Shown here piece by piece: positions 1-5,005 of a stretch of DNA of 7,468 nucleotides. Below the pieces are notes generated by a model. It saw nothing but the letters and a program-made list of their open reading frames with translations. It ran no database searches and was not told where the DNA came from. Each line of letters starts with the position of its first letter. The first letter of the stretch is position 1. The stretch is from Bacteriovoracaceae bacterium (lineage in GTDB: Bacteria; Bdellovibrionota; Bacteriovoracia; Bacteriovoracales; Bacteriovoracaceae). The stretch spans positions 1 to 7,468 of the forward strand of contig JAKLJM010000103.1 in assembly GCA_023151145.1 (NCBI GenBank), in the 5' to 3' direction. The translations under genes were made by a program, and so were the position numbers.

Positions 1-663
1 GAAGAAAAAGGCAAAGTTTTTTTAACCAACCCAGTGAAATCTAAAATACATCATATTAAATTAAAGGATCACGATATAGCGCCAACGCCCATGCTTAGTC
101 GTGAAGACTTTAAAGAATTAGAAGAAAAAATCTATCGAACAAAAGAGCGACTCATTCTCTACTTACTCTACTATGGTGGATTGAGATTAAGTGAATTAGC
201 TCAATTGAAATTTAAAGACTTCAGTATTGAAGCCAAAAGTATTCGTCTTCATCGTAAGGGCGGTGATATTCATCAATTAAAAATTGAAAATGCCGAGAAA
301 GTTTTTTCTCAATTCGAGTTTTATTTTAAAACCAAAATTGAAATTCATATGCAAAGAAATTCTGAAACAAACTCTCATATTAATGAAGAATTTCTTTTCA
401 CTAATAATCAAGGATCTAGGCTATCTGAGAGAGCATTATTTAATTTAATAAAAAAAATGATCGCTAAATCAGGACTTTCCCCTGAAATTTCCCCCCATAG
501 TTTTAGAAAAGCATGTGCAACAGAATTGTATCTTAAAACTAAAGACCTTTTATTGGTGAGAGATTACTTAAATCATAGTGATGCTAAGGTGACCCAAACT
601 TACATCGACAAACTTACAATACATCGCTATGCTGATCAAAAAACCATACAATTATTGAACTAG
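1..663 (+). CDS. Tyrosine recombinase (phage integrase family), C-terminal catalytic domain, 5' end outside window
   Basis: This is a site-specific DNA recombinase of the Xer/phage integrase family, which cuts and rejoins DNA through a 3'-phosphotyrosine intermediate. The frame is open from the first base of the window, and the first residues (EEKGKVFLTNPV) look like the linker after the N-terminal core-binding domain. The gene therefore starts upstream, and the GTG at 34 is not a believable start. Numbering from that GTG, the whole catalytic set is visible: Arg51 in GLRLSEL, Lys75 in HRKGG, His155 and Arg158 in HSFR, His181 in LNHSD, and the nucleophile Tyr190 in TQTYIDK. The usual LGH is LNH here. 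The frame is intact, so the enzyme is probably active. Its stop codon shares one base with the start of the next gene, suggesting co-transcription. Whether it is a housekeeping XerC/XerD or an element integrase cannot be decided without the N-terminus. Confidence 0.9.
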   Translation, partial: EEKGKVFLTNPVKSKIHHIKLKDHDIAPTPMLSREDFKELEEKIYRTKERLILYLLYYGGLRLSELAQLKFKDFSIEAKSIRLHRKGGDIHQLKIENAEKVFSQFEFYFKTKIEIHMQRNSETNSHINEEFLFTNNQGSRLSERALFNLIKKMIAKSGLSPEISPHSFRKACATELYLKTKDLLLVRDYLNHSDAKVTQTYIDKLTIHRYADQKTIQLLN

Positions 664-1406
664 TGCGAAAAAATATGTTAAAAAAAATAAGAATCCAAAT
701 TGCCTTTATTTATGTAGCCCTAATTTCATTTCTTTATTTGTTCGTCGCAATTTTTAGACCTTTTTATCACAACCACGTTTATTACGTAGGAAAACTCATT
801 GGTCTTGGCCGCTATATTATTGGTGTTCGTTTTAAATTATTTAATAAAGAACTTCTCGATCAACACCCTCCTTGTGTCATCATTTCGAATCATCAACATA
901 ATATCGATGTTTTTTTTGGCGGTCTTATCTCTCCAAAAAGAACGGTGACTATTGGAAAAAGAGCGATTTTTTGGATCCCGTTTTTTGGATTAATGTATTA
1001 TTTAACGGGAAATATTCTCATTAATAGAAAAAATAAAAAAAGTGCCTTTGGCACTATGGATGAAGCAGCAAAAGAAATCAAGCGTCGTCAATTATCTGTA
1101 TGGATTATGGCCGAAGGAACAAGATCCCAAGGTAGAGGATTACTACCTTTTAAAAAGGGAGCTTTTATCACGGCCATAAAAGCAGAAGTTCCCATTTATT
1201 TGGTAGCCATTTCTGAGTACCATAAGACGCTAAACTTCAATAAGATCGTCTCTGGAAATGTCTATGCCAATGTAATTGGTCCCATTTCTACCGCAGGTTT
1301 AACTTTAAATGACGTAGAAAGTTTACGTGCAAAAACTGAAAACATGATGCGCGAAGAAGTAAGTAAAATGAACGAACTTGCTCTTAAAAATTCAAGTAAG
1401 TCATAA
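663..1406 (+). CDS. plsC: 1-acyl-sn-glycerol-3-phosphate acyltransferase (PlsC family)
   Basis: The predicted enzyme transfers a fatty acyl group to the sn-2 position of lysophosphatidic acid, giving phosphatidic acid at the inner membrane. Its 247 residues match the usual PlsC length. The acyltransferase motifs occur in order: the catalytic H-x4-D (His77, Asp82, in NHQHNID), block II GNILINR at 116-122, block III EGTRS at 151-155 followed by LPFKKGAF, and block IV VPIYLVAI at 176-183. A hydrophobic stretch at residues 11-33 is a likely membrane anchor. The start is the GTG overlapping the upstream TAG (TAGTG). An in-frame ATG at 675 is an alternative, and neither has a convincing Shine-Dalgarno, which fits translational coupling to the recombinase. 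The DTW gene follows after 4 bp. The family is certain; the exact acyl acceptor is inferred, because related enzymes act on other lysolipids. Confidence 0.9.
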   Translation: MRKNMLKKIRIQIAFIYVALISFLYLFVAIFRPFYHNHVYYVGKLIGLGRYIIGVRFKLFNKELLDQHPPCVIISNHQHNIDVFFGGLISPKRTVTIGKRAIFWIPFFGLMYYLTGNILINRKNKKSAFGTMDEAAKEIKRRQLSVWIMAEGTRSQGRGLLPFKKGAFITAIKAEVPIYLVAISEYHKTLNFNKIVSGNVYANVIGPISTAGLTLNDVESLRAKTENMMREEVSKMNELALKNSSKS

Positions 1407-1410
1407 TTAC

Positions 1411-2061
1411 ATGAGCGGTAGAAGAACAACTCATGCACTTCGTTGTCCTAAATGCAAGATTCATAAGAGTCATTGTTTCTGTGATAAATTAGAAAAACTT
1501 CCCACAAAGACTATTATCACTTTTCTCATGCATCATCGAGAAGAGCATCTTACTTCAAACACTGTTAATCTTGGTCTCATGACTTTAGAAAACGTCGAAA
1601 TCTTTTTACGAGGTTTACCAGAAGATCCTTTTAAGTTAGAAAAACTTGAAGTTGATACAACAAAGACGACACCTTTATTTCTTTTTCCGGCAGAAGATGC
1701 CATTGATTTAACAGAGGAAAATTTAAAACTGTTAAACCCTAACAATCTTCCCATTCGTTTAATCGTTCCCGATGGAACCTGGTCACAAGCTAAAAAAGTT
1801 TATCGTCGCGATTTCATCACGAATAATACTACGGGCCTAAAAATTCCTGCCGTAAAACTTGCAGTTGCCGTGAGTGGAAATTATCAATTAAGAAAAAGTC
1901 CAAGAGAAGATGGTCTTTCAACTTTTGAAGCTGTTGCCCATGCTTTAGCAGTGACAGAAAACAATCCATTGCTCACTGAAGATCTGTTGAAAATGTTCAA
2001 AGTCATGGTTGATCGAATGATTAAAACTCGAAGAAATTTTCACGGTAAATTAGAAGAATAA
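1411..2061 (+). CDS. tapT: DTW-domain tRNA-uridine aminocarboxypropyltransferase (TapT-like)
   Basis: DTW-domain proteins such as E. coli TapT (YfiP) move the 3-amino-3-carboxypropyl group of S-adenosylmethionine onto a tRNA uridine (acp3U47 in E. coli). This 216-residue protein has the N-terminal cysteine motif C12-x2-C15-x6-C22-x-C24, presumably zinc binding. It also has the family signature Asp-Gly-Thr-Trp at 121-124 (PDGTWSQAKK) and the downstream LSTFEAVAHAL block at 169-179, preceded by the basic RKSPRED. I chose the ATG at 1411 because it starts just before the cysteine motif and lies 4 bp after the plsC stop. An upstream TTG at 1378 would overlap plsC and add 11 residues with no family match. 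No strong ribosome site is visible, so coupling to plsC is likely. The gene is last in the plus-strand run and ends 4 bp before a hairpin terminator. The exact tRNA position modified is inferred from the family. Confidence 0.88.
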   Translation: MSGRRTTHALRCPKCKIHKSHCFCDKLEKLPTKTIITFLMHHREEHLTSNTVNLGLMTLENVEIFLRGLPEDPFKLEKLEVDTTKTTPLFLFPAEDAIDLTEENLKLLNPNNLPIRLIVPDGTWSQAKKVYRRDFITNNTTGLKIPAVKLAVAVSGNYQLRKSPREDGLSTFEAVAHALAVTENNPLLTEDLLKMFKVMVDRMIKTRRNFHGKLEE

Positions 2062-2065
2062 AAAA

Positions 2066-2083
2066 AGGCTCCCAAAGGAGCCT
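2066..2083. terminator. Bidirectional intrinsic terminator between convergent genes
   Basis: AGGCTCC and GGAGCCT form a perfect 7-bp GC-rich stem around a CAAA loop. On the minus strand the hairpin is followed directly by a run of six to seven T (the A-run at 2059-2066 read in reverse), so it is a textbook terminator for the secreted-protein gene ending at 2087. On the plus strand it sits 4 bp after the DTW stop and is followed by the weaker CAATTATTT. It probably ends both transcripts, more efficiently on the minus strand. Confidence 0.9.
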
Positions 2084-2086
2084 CAA

Positions 2087-2545
2087 TTATTTAAAAAATT
2101 TACAATCAGAACGATAAGAAAAATTATCAATCGATAAGACCGCAGACGCTAGTGGCGCATCTTTAAAAATCAAACTGATGTTTCTTATATATGGTGTAGC
2201 AACACTTAAAGTTAGCACATGGAAACCGTTTGGTTGAGAATCCGTTGGATCGAATCTTTCGAAAATTCCTGTGGCATCCATATCGTTAAATTGCAAAACA
2301 GAACGAATTTCATTTCCCTTAATTAATTGCAGAGAAATATTTCCAGTGGCTGTTCCATCTTGGGCCACACCAACATAACCAATTGCTTGAAAACGATGAA
2401 CTGATTCATCTTTTGGAAGAGTGCAGCTAATTGAAAAGAAATGAACGGCATCAATTGTTTCATTGGCACCATAATCTTTAACTTCATCGCTTGCAAACGC
2501 TGTCATTTGGAAAACTAAACTGGCAAGTAAGAATAACTTTTTCAT
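2087..2545 (-). CDS. Secreted protein of unknown family
   Basis: I do not recognise the family. The 152-residue product begins with a clear Sec signal peptide: MKK, hydrophobic core LFLLASLVF, and likely cleavage after AFA at residue 18 before SDEV. The mature part is about 134 residues, mixed in composition and suggestive of a beta-rich fold, with alternating hydrophobic stretches such as FHVLTLSV and ISLIFKD. It has only two cysteines, Cys41 near the start and Cys148 near the end, which could form one disulfide after export. The ATG at 2545 is chosen over an in-frame TTG at 2563 because a strong Shine-Dalgarno, AGGGAG, lies five bases upstream of it and would be inside the coding region otherwise. 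The gene lies 44 bp downstream of the basic exported protein gene on the same strand, probably in the same transcript, and ends at the bidirectional terminator. There is no lipobox. Location is periplasm or outside, by inference. Confidence 0.75.
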   Translation of the reverse strand: MKKLFLLASLVFQMTAFASDEVKDYGANETIDAVHFFSISCTLPKDESVHRFQAIGYVGVAQDGTATGNISLQLIKGNEIRSVLQFNDMDATGIFERFDPTDSQPNGFHVLTLSVATPYIRNISLIFKDAPLASAVLSIDNFSYRSDCKFFK

Positions 2546-2550
2546 TTGAT

Positions 2551-2556
2551 CTCCCT
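2551..2556 (-). promoter_or_regulatory. Shine-Dalgarno AGGGAG fixing the ATG at 2545
   Basis: AGGGAG read on the minus strand is five bases (ATCAA) from the ATG at 2545. It is the clearest ribosome-binding site in the window, and it decides the start of the secreted protein by excluding the longer TTG form. Confidence 0.75.
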
Positions 2557-2589
2557 TATACAAATAAAAACCATCTGTCTTAGAACATA

Positions 2590-2916
2590 TTAAGGTATCG
2601 TGTTGGCCTTAAAAGGTTCTTCTACTGGAGTCACGCCGTTGTCCGGAACATCACTAAAAGTAGAATCCTTGGTAATGGCCCTAATATCTGGTCCACCGCG
2701 CTTATAAGTGAACTTTCTTCTGCGTGAATTTTTGCGTCGTGATTTAGATTTACGAGATTTTCTTTTCCGTTTTCCTGCTTTGGTATTTTTTGGCGCTTTC
2801 TTTTTCGCTGGTTTTTTAGTTTGAGCGAAACTCTTTCCAATACCTGGTAAGAAAAACAATACCGACCATAGTAGGCCTTTAAAAATCATCCAACGTAAAA
2901 AATCTTTACGACTCAC
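2590..2916 (-). CDS. Small exported lysine/arginine-rich protein, unknown function
   Basis: I do not recognise this 108-residue protein. It has three parts. Residues 1-31 are a signal peptide or anchor: charged start MSRKDFLRW, hydrophobic core roughly 10-26, and a plausible signal peptidase site SFA|Q at 31/32. Residues 32-73 are a low-complexity tract in which 24 of 42 residues are Lys or Arg, with the rest mostly Ser, Ala, Pro, Thr and Asn. Residues 74-108 are neutral to acidic (DVPDNGVTPVEE). The start is a GTG with GAGG four bases upstream; an ATG at 2889 is the alternative and would still leave a signal peptide. The gene is preceded by a promoter-like sequence and followed after 44 bp by a second secreted protein. 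A polycationic exported segment could bind nucleic acid, lipopolysaccharide or peptidoglycan, but that is inference. Cleaved or anchored form cannot be told from sequence alone. Confidence 0.68.
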   Translation of the reverse strand: MSRKDFLRWMIFKGLLWSVLFFLPGIGKSFAQTKKPAKKKAPKNTKAGKRKRKSRKSKSRRKNSRRRKFTYKRGGPDIRAITKDSTFSDVPDNGVTPVEEPFKANTIP

Positions 2917-2940
2917 GTAACCTCACTCAAAAAAGTGCTT

Positions 2941-2964
2941 CATTCTCACTAGATATTGAGAATG
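2941..2964. repeat. Perfect 8+8 bp inverted repeat, putative operator
   Basis: CATTCTCA at 2941-2948 and its exact reverse complement TGAGAATG at 2957-2964 flank the 8-base spacer CTAGATAT. The size and symmetry suit binding by a dimeric regulator. The element overlaps the predicted -10 box and fills the spacer of the promoter at 2942-2970, so a protein bound here would block RNA polymerase. It is not followed by a T-run on either strand, so a terminator role is unlikely. No regulator gene is in the window. Confidence 0.5.
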
Positions 2965-2970
2965 TGTAAA
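2942..2970 (-). promoter_or_regulatory. Predicted sigma-70-type promoter for the exported-protein pair
   Basis: Read on the minus strand, TTTACA (2965-2970; 5 of 6 to TTGACA) is separated by exactly 17 bases from GAGAAT (2942-2947; 4 of 6 to TATAAT). The -10 box lies about 25 bases before the GTG at 2916, leaving room for a leader with the GAGG ribosome site. The match is moderate, but spacing and position are right. An inverted repeat covers the spacer and the -10 box. Confidence 0.5.
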
Positions 2971-3012
2971 CAGAAAAAACTCAAAAAAATAATAACTTAA
3001 GAGGAAAATTAG

Positions 3013-3040
3013 GTTCGACGCATCGTTAAAGTTATCGAAC
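3013..3040 (-). terminator. Possible weak terminator downstream of the transporter gene
   Basis: GTTCGA at 3013-3018 pairs with TCGAAC at 3035-3040 around a 16-base loop that can pair partly within itself. On the minus strand the hairpin follows the transporter stop by 23 bases and is followed by CTAATTTTCC, a poor T-run. It may slow or end transcription from the transporter gene, but read-through into the exported-protein genes is possible. Confidence 0.3.
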
Positions 3041-3063
3041 GAGAGAGCAATCTTTGGAAATAA

Positions 3064-4374
3064 CTAAGCTCTCAGGAATCTTCTAACTAACTGCGACAGT
3101 CGACTTGCGTTAATTTTGCCATATGTTCCATAATAAAAAATGAGTCCGGATAACAGAAACCAAAAGAAGAAACGTGCAGCAGAAGAGGCGTACATGAGAC
3201 CATGATAACCAATTCCAGTTTCAAATAAACGAGCGCCAAACAAAGCACCAAATAGGCCCATCAATGAGCCTAAGGCCATATGTAGACCTAGAAGTTTGCG
3301 AGAATTTTTTCCCAAAAAATTTTGCACAAATAAAACAGAGAACAACTCAAAACCACCCCAAAACATTCCTGCAAAAATTTCCATAAAAAGCAGAAAACTT
3401 AAACTCTTTGAAAGCGTCCAAATGATAGGAATAACCGCCAAGTAAAACATCGCCAAACGAAAAGATTGAAACACAAATTTTTCATCTGAAATTCGCGACC
3501 AATGTTTAAAAAAGAGTGCTCGGCCGAGGGAAGGAATAGAATATAAAATCACAAACCAAAACATATCAAGTTTTAGGTCTTTAATCATATAATCAACAAA
3601 AAAGGGGCCAGCTAATTGAACACCAAACTTAAAACCTGCAGTCGCCAATAAAAAAACAATTATGGTTTTTTTCAAATGAGATTTAACAACATCTAGATCT
3701 GAAAATTGAAATAGTGAACGTGAAATATCAGTTGTTTTTTTCATCAACCACGAAGAATCATTATGATGAGATTCACGAAGTTTAACGTAACGGCTTCGTT
3801 GAATTTTAATTTGTAAAAATCCCGAAATCACGCGAGCAAAAAAGCCAATTAAAAAAATATTTTTTAAACTCAAACCAAAAAAGCGATTTAAAAGCGCCAA
3901 TCCCACAAAGAAAATAAGAATGAGCCACCAAGTATAAGAGCTACGTCTAGCGATAAATCGACGAAAATTTCTTTTAGGTACTAAGTTCTGGGCCCAATCA
4001 ATCCATAGAGGCGATGAACTCATACCACCTAGATAAAAAAGCACAACCGAAATGAGTAACCATAAAAATGGCAGGGCAAATAAAGAATGTAATAAGATCC
4101 CAAAAACACCAAAGACCTGAATGAACATCGTGATAATCACAAAAGGACCAAGACCTTTTTCTTTCACTAAGGCAGGAAGAATATATTGACCTACGGCTCC
4201 CACAAAAAGTGGAAGCGTTGCAATCAAACCTAGTTCAGTTGCACTGACACCTGTTTGAACAGCATAATAAAAAATAAAATTCTCTATGGCCGCCACCATT
4301 AAAGCGTAAAACCCACCTTCAATATGGCTTAGATTTAAAGTTTTTCGAAAATCAGTTTTTAAAGACACAATCAC
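3064..4374 (-). CDS. Major facilitator superfamily transporter, 12 predicted helices
   Basis: This 436-residue inner-membrane protein has about twelve hydrophobic segments, near residues 20-39, 47-69, 76-98, 100-122, 147-167, 170-190, 237-260, 268-288, 304-322, 325-350, 361-383 and 393-417. They form two halves joined by a long charged cytoplasmic loop (191-236), the usual MFS layout. The segment after helix 4, SPLWIDWAQNLVP then KRNFRRFIARR, resembles the W-x-x-W...LVP...RgrF...R pattern of an MFS group without a well-defined substrate. HWSRISDEKF at 291-300, after helix 8, resembles the second-half copy of MFS motif A. The start is a GTG at 4374, with another GTG two codons later. No ATG fits and the ribosome site is weak. 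It is divergent from rluE with 62 bp between starts. Substrate cannot be named; efflux or uptake of a small molecule is all that can be said. Confidence 0.8.
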   Translation of the reverse strand: MIVSLKTDFRKTLNLSHIEGGFYALMVAAIENFIFYYAVQTGVSATELGLIATLPLFVGAVGQYILPALVKEKGLGPFVIITMFIQVFGVFGILLHSLFALPFLWLLISVVLFYLGGMSSSPLWIDWAQNLVPKRNFRRFIARRSSYTWWLILIFFVGLALLNRFFGLSLKNIFLIGFFARVISGFLQIKIQRSRYVKLRESHHNDSSWLMKKTTDISRSLFQFSDLDVVKSHLKKTIIVFLLATAGFKFGVQLAGPFFVDYMIKDLKLDMFWFVILYSIPSLGRALFFKHWSRISDEKFVFQSFRLAMFYLAVIPIIWTLSKSLSFLLFMEIFAGMFWGGFELFSVLFVQNFLGKNSRKLLGLHMALGSLMGLFGALFGARLFETGIGYHGLMYASSAARFFFWFLLSGLIFYYGTYGKINASRLSQLVRRFLRA

Positions 4375-4397
4375 CCGGCTTTTAATGCTTTATCCAG

Positions 4398-4426
4398 TTT
4401 AATCTGTCCCCAAAAAGATGTATAAT
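4398..4426 (+). promoter_or_regulatory. Predicted promoter of rluE with perfect TATAAT, giving a near-leaderless mRNA
   Basis: TATAAT at 4421-4426 is a perfect -10 box. A weak -35 candidate, TTTAAT (4398-4403; 3 of 6), lies 17 bases upstream. Transcription would start near 4432-4434, only three to five bases before the ATG at 4437, so there is no space for a Shine-Dalgarno. The 62-bp gap must also hold the promoter of the divergent transporter gene, for which I found no clear match. Confidence 0.5.
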
Positions 4427-4436
4427 TAATTTCAAG

Positions 4437-4991
4437 ATGATTATAGCTTTTTACAAACCATTTAATATTCTTAGTCAGTTCACCGGAGAAAAACCGGAAG
4501 AAACACTTAGTGTGTTTGGGTTACCAAAAAATGTTTATGCTTGCGGCAGACTTGATAAAGATTCTGAAGGACTTTTAATTCTCTCAGATGAAGCGCAGGT
4601 TCAACACCGTTTAACTGATCCAAAATTTGAAAAAGAAAAAACCTATTGGGTTCAAGTTGAAGGTGTGCCCACAAAAGAAAAAATTCAATTAATGGAAAAG
4701 GGTCTCTTGATTCAGGATTACAAAACTAAACCTTGTAAGGTGCGAGTTCTGAATGAGCATGAGTATCAGGACATACCACCCCGTGATCCCCCAATCAGAA
4801 CTCGTCTCACAATTCCTACGACTTGGATTGAAGTGATTTTAACCGAAGGAAAAAATCGCCAAGTCAGACGCATGACTGCTCAGATCGGTTATCCAACATT
4901 AAGACTCATTCGCCAAAAAGCCGGAAAATACCCACTGGCTAATTTAAAGCCTGGGGAATGGGTTGAGATTCAATTAAAAGATTTAATTTAA
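4437..4991 (+). CDS. rluE: 23S rRNA pseudouridine synthase, RluE type
   Basis: The enzyme isomerises a uridine in 23S rRNA to pseudouridine; E. coli RluE acts on U2457 near the peptidyl-transferase centre. The 184-residue protein starts directly with the catalytic fold (IAFYKPFNILSQFT) and has no N-terminal S4 domain, as in RluE and unlike RsuA or RluB. The catalytic aspartate is Asp40 in GRLDKDSEGLLIL. Further family blocks are YWVQVEGVPT at 70-79, RDPPIRTRLTIPTTW at 116-130 (very close to RluE), GKNRQVRRMTAQIGYPTLRL at 138-157, and the GEWVEI end at 173-178. The start ATG fits the family N-terminus; no ribosome site precedes it. The gene is divergent from the transporter and converges on the U32 gene with 5 bp between stop codons. 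Family assignment is firm. The modified base is inferred. Confidence 0.93.
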   Translation: MIIAFYKPFNILSQFTGEKPEETLSVFGLPKNVYACGRLDKDSEGLLILSDEAQVQHRLTDPKFEKEKTYWVQVEGVPTKEKIQLMEKGLLIQDYKTKPCKVRVLNEHEYQDIPPRDPPIRTRLTIPTTWIEVILTEGKNRQVRRMTAQIGYPTLRLIRQKAGKYPLANLKPGEWVEIQLKDLI

Positions 4992-5005
4992 ATTTTTTAT
5001 TTTTT
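4976..5005 (+). terminator. Possible AU-only terminator spanning the rluE stop
   Basis: AAAAGATTTA (4976-4985) can pair with TAAATTTTTT (4989-4998) as a 10-bp stem with one G-U pair and a 3-base loop, followed by ATTTTTT at 4999-5005. The stem has no G-C pair, so it is weak, but the following T-run favours release of the rluE transcript. On the minus strand no T-run follows, so it would not end the U32 transcript. It overlaps the stop codons of both convergent genes. Confidence 0.3.

Noticed and set aside
34..36. GTG as the true start of the recombinase
   Set aside because: The frame is open back to base 1 with family-like linker sequence, and a start here would remove the whole core-binding domain.
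1378..1410. Upstream TTG start for the DTW protein
   Set aside because: It overlaps plsC by 29 bases and adds residues unlike the family. The ATG at 1411 sits just before the cysteine motif.
1533..1754. Minus-strand 73-codon open frame
   Set aside because: It lies wholly antisense within the DTW gene, whose motifs are clear, and has no ribosome site or recognisable product.
2546..2565. TATAAG at the minus-strand leader of the secreted-protein gene as a separate -10 box
   Set aside because: It overlaps the strong AGGGAG ribosome site, so a transcript starting there would lose that site. No -35 box is evident.
2631..2840. Minus-strand 69-codon frame inside the basic-protein gene
   Set aside because: It is a shifted reading of the AAA/AGA-rich tract. 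The chosen frame has a signal peptide, ribosome site and promoter; this one has none.
2941..2964. Inverted repeat as a dif-like or attachment core site for the recombinase
   Set aside because: The 8-8-8 layout and arm sequence do not match the 11-6-11 Xer core, and the TTATGTTAAAT-type arm is absent. Its place on a promoter fits an operator better.
4375..4436. Promoter for the divergent transporter gene
   Set aside because: Candidate boxes such as GATAAA have no -35 partner at acceptable spacing, so I could not support one.
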